Origin: Triticum aestivum
Lineage: Eukaryota; Streptophyta; Magnoliopsida; Poales; Poaceae
Assembly: GCF_018294505.1 (NCBI RefSeq)
Contig: NC_057807.1
Span: 172,771,498 to 172,835,497, forward strand
Length of the DNA stretch: 64,000 bases
Reading direction: 5' to 3'
Shown here: piece by piece, positions 32,460 through 44,572 of the stretch
Numbering within the stretch: the first letter of the stretch is position 1
Layout: every line of letters starts with the position of its first letter
Program-made: the position numbers and the translations under genes
The notes under the pieces: generated by a model
The model's database searches: none
Seen by the model: the letters and a program-made list of their open reading frames with translations, nothing else
What the model was told of the DNA's origin: nothing

Positions 32460-34133
32460 ATGTCGACTGCAGGGATAATCAAAGTCTCCGTTGCTTGCCC
32501 CGTGTTCGATGGAACTGAATATCCCTACTGGAAGAATAAGATGCGCATGCATCTTGAAGCCATTGATGTCGACCTCTGGTATGTCGTCAAGAACGGCGTT
32601 CCCAAAACTGGTGAAGGTGTCACCCCTGCTGATGTCAAGAAGTTCATTCAACTGGACTCTACTGCCAAGAACATCATCTATGGTCATCTGACCAAAGGAC
32701 AGTATGGCCATGCGAGTGCTCTGGAAACGTCGAAGCTAGTTTGGGACTGGCTATCCAAGGTCAACGAAGGCGTCTCAACCCAGAGAGATCAAAGGATCAG
32801 TGTTCTTCGCAACCTCTTCAACCGCTTCAAGAGAAATGACAATGAAAATGTCCAGCTCATGTTTGATCGCCTCACCGACATCACAAATGTGCTTCGTGCT
32901 CTCAGCGCCACTGAGATTACTAAGCACGAAATCGTCAATACACTACTAAGATCACTTGATAGCTCCTTTGACACCCTTTCCCTCATGATACAAGAACGCC
33001 CTGACTTCAAGACACTCGATCCGTCTAATATACTTGAGAGGCTCAACACACATGAGTTCCAGCTTTCTGAGAAAAGAGATATCTATGGTCCCAACTATGG
33101 TCGAACTCGCGCTTTGAAGGCAAAAGTTGTTTCCTCATCTAAAGAAGAATCTGACTACAGTTCTGATGATCCTAAAGACATTGGAAAGGAACTTTCTATG
33201 CTTGTGAAGAAGTTCCAGAAGTTCACTAAGAAGAAGGGCTTCAGAAAGTCTTCACGATCTAGCTCAAGAAATGATGAAGCTTCCACTCATCACTACAAGA
33301 AGAGAACATGTCACAAGTGCAAGAAACCTGGACACTATATCTCTGAGTGTCCACAGTGGGACAATGAGAAGAAGAAGAACAAGAGCAAGGAATATGATTC
33401 TGATGACAAGGAGAAGAAGAAGAAGAAGAGCAAGGGATATGATTCTGATGACAAGAAGAAGAAGAAATCTTCAAAGTCTTCTTCCAAGTCCTCATCAAAG
33501 TCTTCATCTCATAAGAAGAGCTCATCTGGCAAGGCTCGTGCTTTTATTGGCAAGGAAATGGATTCAGAGGAGGAGTCTGCTTCTGAGGAGGCGGAGGTGG
33601 AGTCTGAAGAGGAGTCCGACCCTGGCGTTGCAAGTCTGGCTCTAGCCACAGCATATGTTGCGAAGTCCATCTTCAACACTGAAGACAATGACTTCCACAC
33701 CAACGCTGAAGCTGATGACAAAGACGACCCTGCTCCCACCTACTGCTTCATGGCACGTGGTGCCAAGGTAAAATCACGTGATGCTTACTTTCAAACATCA
33801 AGTGAAGATGACTCTGATTGTGAATCCAAACCCAGCTACAAAACACTTGCTAAAATTGCAACTGAACAACAAAAATCTATGCAACATACTCAAAAACTGT
33901 TAGACAAAAGCGATGACCTGTTGGACGCGGAAATGACACGTTTACAGTCCTTAGTTGAAGACATAAAAAATCTTCATGCTAAGTACCAAGAACTTGAAAG
34001 TCGTCACGAAACGCTCTCAATCACTCATGAAAAGCTCTGCTATGATTATCTTCAAAGGAAGCAACATCTTGAGAAATTGAGAGCGGCTCATGAAGATCTT
34101 CAAAAAGAGAATGAGTCACTTCGCGCTCAATAG
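32460..34133 (+). CDS. gag: Copia gag polyprotein part (557 aa)
   Basis: Structural capsid/nucleocapsid protein that packages element RNA in cytoplasmic virus-like particles. ATG at 32460 lies 53 bp after the PBS; the N-terminus MSTAGIIKVSVACPVFDGTE and WKNKMRMHLEAIDVDLW is the usual Copia gag opening, followed by the UBN2-type region (about 60-200). A single CCHC knuckle is at C284-C287-H292-C297 (CHKCKKPGHYISEC). It is followed by Lys/Ser-rich repeats (KSKGYDSDDKKKKK) and an acidic region, then a coiled-coil-like tail. It ends at TAG 34131-34133. The same frame continues beyond the stop with gag-pol-like sequence, so the stop is probably a lesion, since Copia gag and pol normally share one frame. 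Confidence 0.93.
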   Translation: MSTAGIIKVSVACPVFDGTEYPYWKNKMRMHLEAIDVDLWYVVKNGVPKTGEGVTPADVKKFIQLDSTAKNIIYGHLTKGQYGHASALETSKLVWDWLSKVNEGVSTQRDQRISVLRNLFNRFKRNDNENVQLMFDRLTDITNVLRALSATEITKHEIVNTLLRSLDSSFDTLSLMIQERPDFKTLDPSNILERLNTHEFQLSEKRDIYGPNYGRTRALKAKVVSSSKEESDYSSDDPKDIGKELSMLVKKFQKFTKKKGFRKSSRSSSRNDEASTHHYKKRTCHKCKKPGHYISECPQWDNEKKKNKSKEYDSDDKEKKKKKSKGYDSDDKKKKKSSKSSSKSSSKSSSHKKSSSGKARAFIGKEMDSEEESASEEAEVESEEESDPGVASLALATAYVAKSIFNTEDNDFHTNAEADDKDDPAPTYCFMARGAKVKSRDAYFQTSSEDDSDCESKPSYKTLAKIATEQQKSMQHTQKLLDKSDDLLDAEMTRLQSLVEDIKNLHAKYQELESRHETLSITHEKLCYDYLQRKQHLEKLRAAHEDLQKENESLRAQ

Positions 34134-35290
34134 ATCAGTCCCGCTCAGGATGGATTTGAACCACCATGTCTAAAATGCCTTGAGCGTGATAACGCTACCT
34201 CTGTTGCTGAATGTTCCACTGCTGCTACTGTTGCATTGTCTTCAACTACTGATGTGGTAACTAACCCCTCTGCGGAGGATACCACTACTATTGCCGACGA
34301 AAATTCTAGGTTGAAGACATTGCTTGAAACAGGAATGTATAAAAGTCTGAAAGGACATCAGAAACTTTGCGATGTCCTCAAAAAGCAGATTCTGAACTGA
34401 AACCCTAGGAAAGAGGGTGTTGGGTTCGAGAGGAAAATGAATGTTGACGGTTCCTACTAGAAGCCTGAGCAGTATCCCAAAACCTCATGGGTTGCTGCAA
34501 AGGGACCTTCAGTGGATCCATCCACCTTATCTGGCTTTACCTATGCTAATCCTATTATCATTGATGAATCCCTTGATGCAAACTATAAGCTGTTCAAGAA
34601 TCGGAATGGTGAAGTGTTTGCCAGGTATATTGGTACTAAATGCAGGAATGGACCACCTATGAAGAAGATCTGGGTTCCCAAAAGCTGTCTTGATAATCTT
34701 CCAGTGAATGTGATCGTTACACCACATGGGAAGAAGACAAACCCTAGACCTAAGGCGTCATATGGTCCAAAGGCTTCATACAGACAGAGGACTCACCTGA
34801 GTCACCCTAACGCCAATGTTTTCTAGGGAAACCATACTCAAACTTATGAATATGAGTGTGTTTCTTCAAACCTCTATGTTCATAGAACTAAGAACTTTTC
34901 TGCTTATTCATATGAGTATCATTCATCTCCTGCAAGGCTATTTGCTAGGGCTCCAAAGCCGAAGTTCTTAGATGTTGCACTTAGACTCATTGCTTCTAAG
35001 CCACCCATGAAGATGTGGGTGGTTAAGAAGAATTAACTTTCTTTTGCAGGGAAAGGTCTCCAGCCGAAAATCAAAGGCGTCTAATGCTATTGCTGGGGAC
35101 CTAAAACATCTTGTAGGGCGCAAGATCAAATGCCCAAATGGTGTCACTATGTATTTTGTTCCTGAATAGTTTGCCATTCATCCTATCTGTCCTAATCATG
35201 ATCTAAGCTTCAATAATCCTCTTTCTCGTCAAATGTTTATGCTTCACAATACTCTTTGTGAAGCCTATCCCCCTAACTGTACTGTAGGGT
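34134..35290 (+). pseudogene. Decayed gag-pol linker of the Copia element
   Basis: Reading on in the gag frame gives plausible polyprotein sequence (for example CLKCLERDNA and SGFTYANPIIIDE) broken by TGA near 34398, TAG near 34461, TAG at 34824-34826 and TAA near 35034. From about 35070 the sense frame shifts. At least four stops and one frameshift separate gag from pol. An open piece, 34512-34826, is part of this. As it stands, no gag-pol fusion could be made. Confidence 0.8.
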
Positions 35291-38200
35291 ATGACACCTC
35301 ATGCTTCAGAATGGATTATGGACAGCGGATGCACTAATCATATGACTGGTGATCGAAGTCTTCTCATGGACTCAACCTTACGTCCATCAGACAAGAGTCA
35401 CATCACATTTGCTGACACTGGTAAAAGCAAGGTATTGGGTCTAGGTAGAGTTGCAATCTCAAAGGATCAACACATGGATAAAGTGATGCTTGTTGAATCC
35501 CTTGGTTTCAACTTAATGTCTGTCTCGATGCTTTGTGACTTGAACATGATTGTGCTATTCGGAAAATATCGTTGCCTTGTACTAATGGAATCTGACAAGT
35601 CTCTAGTCTTTGAAGGGTATCGGAAAGATGATCTATACATGGTAGATTTCTCAGCAGGTCCACAGCTTGCCGTATGTCTTCTTGCAAAAGCTTCAGAATG
35701 CTGGCTCTGGCATCGGAGGCTGGGGCATGCTGGCATGAGGAACTTACACACACTCGCCAAGAAGAAGCATGTCATAGGCATCGAGGGTGTCAAGTTCAAG
35801 AAGGATCATTTGTGTGGTGCCTGCGAAGCTGGAAAGATGACTAGGGCAAAGCACCCCTCGAAGACAATCATGACGACATCTCAACCCTTCGAGCTGTTAC
35901 ACATGGACTTATTTGGCCCTACTCACTACTCTACCCTCACAACAACTGCTTGTCTCTATGGCTTCGTCATTGTTGATGACTACTCAAGATATACATGGGT
36001 GCACATAATTCTCTACAAGACTGAAGTGCAAGATGTCTTCAGACGCTTCGCCAATCGAGCCATGAACAATTATGGCGTCAAGATCAAGCATATCAGAAGT
36101 GACAACGGCACTGAGTTCAAGAACACCGGACTTGATCTTTATCTGGATACAATGGGAATCACTCATGAGTTCTCTGCTCCATACACACCTCAGCAAAATG
36201 GCATCGTAGAGCGCAAGAACAGAACCCTCATTGAGATGGCTCGAACAATGCTCGACGAGTACAAGACACCAAGAAAGTTCTGGCCTGAAGCTATTGATAC
36301 AGCATGTCACGTCATCAACCGTGTTTACATCCATAAGCTTCTGAACAAAACATCCTATGAGCTCCTTACTGGCAAGAAGCCAAATGTCAGCTACTTCAGA
36401 GTATTTGGAGCTAGGTGCTGGATCAAGGATCCCCATCACAAGTCAAAATTTGCACCTAAAGCTCACGAAGGCTTCATGCTCGGTTACGGAAAGGACTCGC
36501 ACTCTTACAGAGTCTTCAACCTCTATCTCTACAAAATCGTCGAAACTGTGGACGTGCGATTTGATGAAACCAATGGTTCACAAAGAGAGCTCCTGCCAAG
36601 TACACTAGACGAAGCTCCGCCCAGCGAATCTATCAAGCTGATGGGAACTGGTGAAATCATGCCTTCTGAAGCACAGCCTGAAGAGGAACTTATCATTTCT
36701 GCACCTAACCAACCTGAAGACAATGCTCAGACTGAAGACAATCCTCCCAATGATGACAATGATCAGCAAGAGCAAGGTCTTCGTCCAGTTCATCCTCGAG
36801 TTGCAAATGAAGTACAAATTGAGAAGATAATTGATAGCATCAATGCACCTGGTCCACTTACTCGCTCAAGAGCAACACAGTTAGCAAATTTCTGTGGGCA
36901 CTTTTCTTTTGTGTCAATATCAGAACCCAAGAAAGTTGCTGAAGCCTTTATGGAACCTGAATGGATACAAGCTATGCAAGAAGAACTTCAACAGTTCAAG
37001 CTGAACAATGTTTGGGAACTTGTCAAGCGTCCTGACCCTCGCAAGCATAACATTATTGGCACAAAATGGATATATCGAAACAAGCAAGATGAGCATGGTC
37101 AAGTCGTCAGAAACAAAGCACGTCTTGTGGCTCAAGGATATACTCAAGTTGAAGGAATTGACTTCGATGAAACATTTGCTCCTGTGGCTAGGCTTGAAGC
37201 TATTCGCATACTGCTAGCCTATGCTAACCACCACAACATCTTGCTATATCAAATGGATGTGAAGAGTGCATTTCTCAACGGCAAGATTGAAGAAGAAGTA
37301 TACGTCGCTCAACCACCTGGCTTTGAAGATCCAAAACATCCTGATATGGTGTACAAGCTAAACAAAGCACTGTATGGCCTCAAACAAGCTCCTCGCGCTT
37401 GGTATGATACGATCAAAGACTTCCTGAAGAGCAAAGGCTTCAAACCTGGATCCCTCGATCCCACACTCTTCACGAAGACATATGATGGTGAACTGTTTGT
37501 GTGCCAAATATATGTGGATGACATTATCTTCGGCTGCACCAACCAGAAGTATAGTGATGAGTTTGGATACATGATGCAAGAGCAATATCAGATGTCCATG
37601 ATGGGTGAGCTGAAGTTCTTCCTTGGTCTTCAAATTCGTCAGCAAAGGAATGGCATCTTCATATCTCAAGAAAAATACCTCAAAGATTGTCTGAAGAAGT
37701 TTGGAATGCAAGATTGCAAAGGTTACACGACGCCAATGCCAGCCAAACACCATCTGGGTCCCGACGACAATGGTAAAGAGTTCGATCAAAAGGTATACCG
37801 CTCCATGATTGGTTCCTTACTTTACCTATGTGCATCTAGGCCAGATATTATGCTTAGTGTTTGCATGTGTGCTCGATTCCAAGCGGCACCAAAGGAATCG
37901 CATCACTTAGCTGTGAAGCGAATTCTTCGATATTTGGCTTACACCCCAACACTCGGATTATGGTATCCAAAGGGCTCAAAATTTGATCTGGTTGGATTCT
38001 CGGATGCTGATTATGCTGGTGACAAGGTGGATCGCAAGTCTACATCAGGCACATGTCACTTTCTGGGACGATCACTTGTCTGTTGGTCTTCAAAGAAGCA
38101 GAACTGTGTATCACTCTCAACTGCTGAATCTGAATACATTGCTGCTGGATCTTGCTGCGCTCAGCTTCTATGGATGAAGCAAACTCTCAAGGACTATGGC

Positions 38201-38464
38201 ATCAATCTGAAACAAGTACCTCTCTTCTGCGACAACGAAAGCGCCATCAAGATTGCCAACAATCCAGTCCAGCACTCGAAGACAAAGCACATTGAAATTC
38301 GTCATCACTTTCTCAGAGATCATGTCATGAAGAAAGATATTGACATCATTCACGTCAACACTGAAGAGCAACTGGCAGATATCTTCACAAAGCCCTTGGA
38401 TGAGAAAAGGTTTTGCAAGTTACGGTGTGAGCTAAATATCTTGGAATCCTCAAATGTCCTGTGA
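35291..38464 (+). CDS. pol: Copia pol: protease, integrase, reverse transcriptase, RNase H (1057 aa)
   Basis: Uninterrupted. Protease active site DSG at residues 11-13 ([12 protein letters not shown]); the GAG-pre-integrase HHCC finger around 140-190 ([20 protein letters not shown]). Integrase core has D206 (HMDLFGP), D271 (SDNGTEF) and E307 (GIVERKNR), a D,D35E triad. RT spans from about 585 ([10 protein letters not shown]) with [11 protein letters not shown] and the catalytic YVDD at 741-744. RNase H is near 900-1030 ([29 protein letters not shown]), ending [12 protein letters not shown]. Domain order IN before RT is diagnostic for Copia. The start used (first base 35291) is simply where the frame opens after the decayed linker; the natural N-terminus would be further upstream. 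All catalytic residues are present. Confidence 0.95.
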   Translation: MTPHASEWIMDSGCTNHMTGDRSLLMDSTLRPSDKSHITFADTGKSKVLGLGRVAISKDQHMDKVMLVESLGFNLMSVSMLCDLNMIVLFGKYRCLVLMESDKSLVFEGYRKDDLYMVDFSAGPQLAVCLLAKASECWLWHRRLGHAGMRNLHTLAKKKHVIGIEGVKFKKDHLCGACEAGKMTRAKHPSKTIMTTSQPFELLHMDLFGPTHYSTLTTTACLYGFVIVDDYSRYTWVHIILYKTEVQDVFRRFANRAMNNYGVKIKHIRSDNGTEFKNTGLDLYLDTMGITHEFSAPYTPQQNGIVERKNRTLIEMARTMLDEYKTPRKFWPEAIDTACHVINRVYIHKLLNKTSYELLTGKKPNVSYFRVFGARCWIKDPHHKSKFAPKAHEGFMLGYGKDSHSYRVFNLYLYKIVETVDVRFDETNGSQRELLPSTLDEAPPSESIKLMGTGEIMPSEAQPEEELIISAPNQPEDNAQTEDNPPNDDNDQQEQGLRPVHPRVANEVQIEKIIDSINAPGPLTRSRATQLANFCGHFSFVSISEPKKVAEAFMEPEWIQAMQEELQQFKLNNVWELVKRPDPRKHNIIGTKWIYRNKQDEHGQVVRNKARLVAQGYTQVEGIDFDETFAPVARLEAIRILLAYANHHNILLYQMDVKSAFLNGKIEEEVYVAQPPGFEDPKHPDMVYKLNKALYGLKQAPRAWYDTIKDFLKSKGFKPGSLDPTLFTKTYDGELFVCQIYVDDIIFGCTNQKYSDEFGYMMQEQYQMSMMGELKFFLGLQIRQQRNGIFISQEKYLKDCLKKFGMQDCKGYTTPMPAKHHLGPDDNGKEFDQKVYRSMIGSLLYLCASRPDIMLSVCMCARFQAAPKESHHLAVKRILRYLAYTPTLGLWYPKGSKFDLVGFSDADYAGDKVDRKSTSGTCHFLGRSLVCWSSKKQNCVSLSTAESEYIAAGSCCAQLLWMKQTLKDYGINLKQVPLFCDNESAIKIANNPVQHSKTKHIEIRHHFLRDHVMKKDIDIIHVNTEEQLADIFTKPLDEKRFCKLRCELNILESSNVL

Positions 38465-39759
38465 TCAGGCACACATCCTAACACTTATGCATGTTGATGA
38501 CTTAGATGTGCAACACACGAAGTAAAGTATATCTTCAATCAATGAAGACTTACATTCTGAGTGTGAATACATTAACGTGGAATTTGACTTCGGAGCGCCA
38601 CGATAATTGTGCGCCGTGTCTGGGTCTAATACTTCCTATACGGTGGGTAACGCCACCACCAAATTTCTCTGTTTGAAGTGTTTCACTCATGGCGTTATTT
38701 TTGCAATGTCTTCGCATTTGGTTTGTCTTCAATTTCAACTTATCTTCATGATTTTCTTCACTATGTTGATTTGATTGCTTTCTGATATATATACTAGTGT
38801 TCTGTCCTCTACAGCATTCACTTATAGCTATGTCTTCCTAGTTGAATCTTTTGAACTAAGTGAATGTGATCGGACCCTAATCTCTCTATGCTTTCTATCT
38901 CAAACTCTATCTGTCCAAATCATATGCATTCTATTGAAACTGTCGAATGTCTTCTCTGCGTCCTTGTCAGCAGAAGACACAGAGACAAACATTAAGTCTG
39001 TTTTAAATGATTCATCCTTATTGTTTGAAATCCGGAGAAGCCGGAACGACCATCCGACAAACCTGGCGGGCGTGGGAACGTGGGACAACTCTGAGTATGT
39101 TGCATGCTTGCCACGTGCCCCTCAGATGTGAACCGCCAGGGGCACCTGCGTAATTGCGCTGTGCCGCACACTTCCTTATAAATACATGTCCCCTGCGGTA
39201 AAGAAAACCTTCTTCCACCTCTCCACCTCGTCAAAACCCTAGCGCCACCGCTAGCTCTCGACGACGCCGGCGACGAAGCGCTTAGCTGCCGCGACTTCTC
39301 CGACGCCGTCCTCACGCCGGCCGCGGACATCGTCCTCTCCGCCGCCGCCGTAGGTGTCCTCCGTCGCCAAGTTAGGGCACGGTGGATTGAACTGCTCGGT
39401 CTCCTATTCATCCCATCTAGCAGTTCTTCGTGTGGTAAATACAACTCTATTTTTACCATCTTTTTGATCCTCAAAGATTCATCCTATTTACCAAAATTGG
39501 TTTCTGCCTATACAATGTTAGATCTATTCTGTCTGCATCTCATACTGCCTAGTATATTCACTTAAGCTTCATATCTAGTTAGATTCCTCACTTGTACTTA
39601 TTCACGGATTCGTACAAATCTGGAACCAACTCTCAACATATAAGTGAATGTCTTCGCATCATGAGGTCAATGTCTTCAAACTGATTTATCTTCAAAATCT
39701 TCTGAGAATGCATATGACCTCTTCCCCTTCCCTCGCATCTCTAATGCTGTCACAGGTAC
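38465..39759 (+). other. Spacer between Copia pol and the third ORF
   Basis: No coding character. Contains GC-rich sequence (39230-39350) preceded by CTTATAAATACATG near 39174-39187, which resembles a TATA box. It could be a separate promoter for the third ORF. The minus-strand ORF at 38992-39474 lacks support. Confidence 0.4.
39174..39187 (+). promoter_or_regulatory. Possible internal TATA box upstream of the Copia third ORF
   Basis: CTTATAAATACATG, about 580 bp upstream of the first ATG of the third ORF and followed by a GC-rich, leader-like stretch with CTCTCC motifs. Prediction from sequence only. Confidence 0.35.
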
Positions 39760-41877
39760 ATGTCCGTGGGAGAATCCCTTGGTTCTCATAGTCTGCATTC
39801 GTTTGCAGAATTCTTACAGCATCACATTAACTCTCCCGAAGCCAGTTCCTGTTTGTCCAGCAAGCGAAAGCCTTTGAAGCCTTTGAACGTGTTGAAGCCA
39901 TTCAGTTTGAAGTTCATGGCTGCAGAGAAATCAGTAAGGAAGGGTGGCAGACAGCATCGTGGAGGAACATCAAGAGATTTGCCTGATGACCTCTCAGAGC
40001 TTTACAAGACAGATCCTGAAGAGGATTATAATCAGTGCAAGACATGAATCCAATGGATTCGACGATATTGGGCTGAACAATGGTTCAAATACAAGTTCGT
40101 GACCCAGGAATACGCTGAGAAGAATACTATCAAAAGTCCTTGGGGTGATATTCTCTATCGAGGCCTTCCACCCAAGAATAGAGCTGAAGCTATTGCACAG
40201 GGTTTCTATCCTTGTATGGTCCGTGGACCTCAGCCTGAAAATGCCGACCCATCGTCATTGCTCTGGTGTCGTGACAATAATCTCTTCAAGCACAACTTCC
40301 AGCATGCAACGGCATCGCCCAAGGAAAACAAGAAGTCATTGGGATTAGACTTCAACCCTAGTCCCTCTGCTCCCAGTGATGACGGCTCACGTGATGCAGA
40401 ACCCAATGTCATCGGTCCTTTCTACAACCTTGATGGCCTCATCACTCACATCTCGGTCCAAGGTGCCAAAGTGGATCATTCTGATGATGATGCTGACACT
40501 GATGAAGCCCCAGCTCCTACTCCAAAGCCGCAGAAGCCAAAGAAGGCTAAGGCTTCAAGATCAGATGCTCCTCCAAAAGCTTCACGTGCGAAGCCACTGG
40601 CCACTGCACCTCCTGAAGACAGTGTGCAGTCTGAAGATCTATCACGTATCTCCAAGAAGACGGAGAAGAAAAAGAAAATCGTCAAGAATACTGATCAGAC
40701 ATTGACTCCTGCTGCCATTCTGCGAGAAGAGCACATTGATCTGTCCAGCGATGAAGATCTTGCAGATGATGCTCTTGAGCAACTGATCAAGAGCAAGGAA
40801 GAAGCAGAGATCTTCAATGATTTGCCTCTCTTTGATGTGGCAATCATCCATAACTTCATTGATGAGTGGTTTGACACCCCAAATCTCAGCTTTGAAGATC
40901 TGCAACTTCCCATTGGCCTCAGCGTCTCCTTCAATGGCGCCATTGCTTCTGAGCTAGCTCTTGCTCAGCGCATCGTTGAACTGAAGCACAAGATCGACTA
41001 TGAGAAAGCTCAGTTCAAGAAGCATGTGGCAAAGCTCAGCGTGCAAGATGTCAAAAACTTCAAGATCATGCTGCACGAGCTCAAAGAAGCCTTTCTCAAG
41101 AAGCGCGAAGAAGCTAAAGGCTCTCGTGAGCGCATGAAGAGTCTGGCTGACAAGTGTGTGCAAGCCTACAATGAGGCTGAGAAGCGCAAGGCTCTTGGTC
41201 GTCCTGGCATTGACCCCAGAATGGCTGCAAAGAAGAAGAAGCCATCAACTGACCAATCTGCACCTTCAAGGCAGGAAGAACCTCGCATAGTCTTCCCAAG
41301 CAGCATGACTGGCTCGAAGCCAAAGGTCAGGTCAACCGCTTCAGAACTGAAGAAGACGAGGACTGCCGAGGCTGAAGCCAGAAAAAGGAAAAATCCTGAA
41401 GCCTCTGATGTTGCTCCCTCCAAGAAGAAGCGCAAAACCAAGAAGAATCGGGCTGCTCCCACAGAGCCCTTAGTTGTTGAACCTATCTCAATGGTTCGCC
41501 CTGCATCTGAACACCAAGAACGACGGATGATAGTTCATGAGCCTGCTTCCACAGAGGCTCATGAAGCTGAAGACATTCCAGCAGTTGATCCCACCGCTGC
41601 TGAAGACATTGGTCACAATGACAATGTTGAAGATGATGAAGTTCTTCCTCAGATTGAACACAACTTGGTATCATCGCCTGTTCTCATGAACAGCGAACTC
41701 ATCAGCATTGGTCGTCCTCTGACGCCAATTGCTCAGGATGCATCATGGGCTGATCACCCACAACAACAAGACTCCCCGAGTACTCCCCAACAACAACAAG
41801 TCACACCACCCGTGCAAGAAGAAGAGGATGACTTTGAGGCCCAGCCAACTCCATCTCCAAAGGCGTCGCCAGCATGA
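39760..41877 (+). pseudogene. Copia third ORF, N-terminal part, with an internal TGA
   Basis: Frame opens at ATG 39760 (second ATG 39916, MAAEKSVRKGGRQHRGG, better context) and runs to TGA 41875-41877. TGA at 40045-40047 interrupts it (YNQCKT-stop-IQWIRRYWAEQW); the frame then continues without an ATG at the junction. The conserved-looking segment WGDILYRGLPPKNRAEAIAQ is followed by a long charged region: acidic stretches, Lys-rich runs (KKTEKKKKIVK, KKRKTKKNR) and a coiled-coil-like part near 40970-41190 of the DNA. SIRE-like Copia elements often carry an extra ORF 3' of pol, sometimes called env-like. I see no signal peptide or fusion-type hydrophobic segment, so no envelope function is claimed. 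Confidence 0.65.
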
Positions 41878-42671
41878 CGCAGGCTTCGTAAATGACCAAG
41901 GCATCAAGTCCCTCTTTCGAGCATTCCAGAAGGAGAAGTGCACCACCAATCTGTTGCACGTCAAGTGTTTCCAGAAGCCACTCCGACTGTGAATGTCTCC
42001 ATGTCTGAAGCCAAAGCTGCTGAAGACAATCCGGCTACATCAGCCGATGACAAACAAGAAGAAGAACGTGTCCCTACTCCCCCATTACTGAAGAAGCTGT
42101 TCCTGAAGTGAACGTGCCAATGCCCGACCCTCCAGCTCATCAAGTGGAGGTTGAAAATCTTGAGGCTGCCACCACCAACACAAATGAAGCCAATGATGTA
42201 GTCATGGCTGAAGCAAATGTGGAGCCTGCACCAACTAATGTGCCAGAAGCCAATGATGCAACTGCTCCTGAAGCATCTGTTGTGTAGCCTGACGCCTCTG
42301 TTGTTGCCACTGCTCCAGTTCCGCCACCAAGGCCCCATACAATTGAGCAAGCATACAACTATGGTCGGCTAATCACTGTCAAATGGCCCGTTCTGGTCCC
42401 TCCGCCTAATGCCTCTGGTCCTCAGTTTGATTATCATGTTGAGCATAGGCCTCTGGTCCAGAAACCAAAGCCAAGACTGCCAAGGTTCCCAGGTACTTCC
42501 ACCTCTACAGGGTCCTTCAATGCAAATGGCTTAAAAAGCCAGAACACCTTCTTTGACAGAGCAAAGAACCCCTACTCAAGGCCAAGAATATCATCTGATC
42601 GTTTCTGGAGCTATCAGCAGCGAAGCTATTACTCCTGCGTTCTGTATGATCAAGGGCGCATTTTCCCTCAT
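41878..42671 (+). pseudogene. Copia third ORF, frameshifted middle part
   Basis: Sense sequence continues in other frames: Pro/Glu/Ala-rich text (SEAKAAEDNPATSADDKQEE), then a shift near 42085 into the frame of the downstream ORF. That frame holds TAG at 42285-42287 and then stays open through HTIEQAYNYGRLITVKWPV and DRFWSYQQRSYYSCVLYDQG into 42672. So the ORFs either side were one long ORF with at least two frameshifts and one stop here. Confidence 0.6.
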
Positions 42672-44048
42672 ATGCGCCTCGACACTGAAGCCATTGCTGG
42701 ACTGCCATGCTTAGAAGAAGCACTTGACTGCTTTCGTGATGCAGGTCTGCTCAGCTTTGTGACAGACAAAGAACATTGGAATGAGGAACTTTTGCTTCAA
42801 TTCTATGCTACCCTCCACATTCGCGGCTACTACAGGGATACAAAGACATGGGTTCTCGAGTGGATGACAGGAAATGTTCATCATGAAGCCAAAGCTCTTG
42901 ACGTCATTGAGCTTACAGGCCTACCCACTCCCGGAGAGCTGTTCGAACCTGATTGTCAACTCCACCGCAATGCACTGGAGAGCATCTTCCATAAGCCAGA
43001 GCCCAACATGAGCCAGATGTTGAGCATGATGAAGCCTCTGCCACCTGACGCTGAATACCCAAAGGAGTTCTTTGTTGATGACCTTGAGTATCTGCCTCGC
43101 ACAATATATCACATCATCAGGCGAACTCTATGGCCTATCAAAGGGCATTCATCAGCTGCAAAACTTGAAGGAGCCATGAAGACATTGGTCTTTTACATCC
43201 TCAATGGCATCAGCTTCAATACACAAGAATTCTTCATCCGGCAACTGGCTGCGTCTGGATCTGACCTTTTTGGCCTGAAATTCTATGCTCCATGGGTCAT
43301 GCGCCTCATCAAGCTACACTCTGCTATCAACTATCAGCCCTCTGCTCGCAATCATCTGATCTTTCTACCAGAGGTTGATATGTCAGTTGAAGCCATATAC
43401 CCTGAGCCTGCCAAGAAGCCTCTTTGTCTTCAAAATGCTGATCACCAAAGCTTCACTCAACCCATGGAAGGAGTCCAAGCAGTAACTCGTGTCTATCCAA
43501 TGGCTGGGAACACTCGTCTGCCTCACCGTGCGCAAACTGAAGCTACTGAGAGCACAATTGCCCAAAGGCCTAAGAAGCGCTCTCGCGTCCTAAATGACCG
43601 AGAACTTCTTGTGGCACTGCATCAGAAACAAGACAAGCATCACTTTTGGCTCAAGCGACAGATGCAAAGCCTCTTGGTGGACGTCAATCGCATTCGAAAT
43701 CTTGCCACCAAGAATGCTTTTGTCACTCACGAGACCTGTCGGCGATCATGGAAGAGTTTGACACTGCTCAGTGCTGAAGCAGATCTTCAAGACGATGGCT
43801 TCACTGAAAGATTCAAGTTTGACTCCACTCCTCCACGGAATGCTGTCCTACGTCGAACTCCATCCCTTGAAGACTCTGACTATTCTTCCTCCGCGGCAAC
43901 TGTGAATGCCAAAGTGATCGATGATGAAGACGATGCTACTTCACCGCCCCCTACTTCTGCACGCATCGACACTGCACCAAGTTCGTCTGCACCGCCAAAC
44001 AACAACGACAACCCTGCTGCTTCACCTACTCCTCATGGGAACGAGTAG
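42672..44048 (+). CDS. Copia third ORF, C-terminal part (458 codons, open)
   Basis: The annotated start ATG 42672 (MRLDTEAIAGLPCLEEALDC) is only the first Met; the frame is open upstream to 42288. A globular region (about 1-230 aa: LLQFYATLHIRGYYRDTKTW, WVLEWMTGNVHHEA, SFNTQEFFIRQLAASG) is followed by a basic linker (QRPKKRSRVL). A coiled-coil-like segment with HKQ/HFWLKRQMQSLL and a Ser/Thr/Pro-rich tail (SSAATVNAK, SSSAPPNNND) follow. The globular part resembles plant retrotransposon proteins annotated only as putative plant transposon protein; function unknown. It is a fragment of the third ORF, unlikely to be expressed alone. Confidence 0.6.
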   Translation: MRLDTEAIAGLPCLEEALDCFRDAGLLSFVTDKEHWNEELLLQFYATLHIRGYYRDTKTWVLEWMTGNVHHEAKALDVIELTGLPTPGELFEPDCQLHRNALESIFHKPEPNMSQMLSMMKPLPPDAEYPKEFFVDDLEYLPRTIYHIIRRTLWPIKGHSSAAKLEGAMKTLVFYILNGISFNTQEFFIRQLAASGSDLFGLKFYAPWVMRLIKLHSAINYQPSARNHLIFLPEVDMSVEAIYPEPAKKPLCLQNADHQSFTQPMEGVQAVTRVYPMAGNTRLPHRAQTEATESTIAQRPKKRSRVLNDRELLVALHQKQDKHHFWLKRQMQSLLVDVNRIRNLATKNAFVTHETCRRSWKSLTLLSAEADLQDDGFTERFKFDSTPPRNAVLRRTPSLEDSDYSSSAATVNAKVIDDEDDATSPPPTSARIDTAPSSSAPPNNNDNPAASPTPHGNE

Positions 44049-44572
44049 ATGCTCTATGTCTTCAAACCTTTTTGGTCCTTACTGACAAAAGGGGGAGAAG
44101 CATATGAGTTTGATAGTCTTCAAGCGGGTTCATATGGGCGGTTGCTTTATATTTTGCCTAGTGTTTACAACTCTCGCTTTTGATACATTTGGTTCTTTGA
44201 GTTGTAACACTTAAACTCGATGGTCGTCTGCTACTTATTTGCTTTTCTGTGATGCGATGATAAATTCCGCATGTGCGATGATAACTTCCGCACTTAGATC
44301 ATTCTGCAGACGTCCATTTTTCATTATGCATGTCATTCTCTTAGTTATATCATTTCATGCATGATGAATTATCTTCATAAGTTGAAGAGGATCTCCACAA
44401 GTACAACCTGCCATGTGCATTTGCATTCCAAAAGCAAATTACTTATATGCACATCTTCAGGGGGAGCCTTTGCCACTTATGAAGACAATACCCTATCCTT
44501 TACAATTTCACATACTTTATCCCCGTTGAAAACTTCAACCAGTTTGTCATCAATCACCAAAAAGGGGGAGAT
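44049..44572 (+). other. Copia 3' untranslated region and polypurine tract
   Basis: Contains two GGGGGAG tracts: ACAAAAGGGGGAGAAG near 44085, and AAAAAGGGGGAGAT at about 44559-44572 immediately before the 3' LTR. The latter is the PPT. Otherwise AT-rich with no ORF of interest. Confidence 0.85.

Noticed and set aside
38992..39474. 160-codon minus-strand ORF behind Copia pol
   Set aside because: Lies in the GC-rich leader of the third ORF. No domain, and opposite to the element's coding strand.
42672..44048. Calling the Copia third ORF an envelope protein
   Set aside because: No signal peptide, transmembrane anchor or fusion segment is visible. Position alone is not enough.
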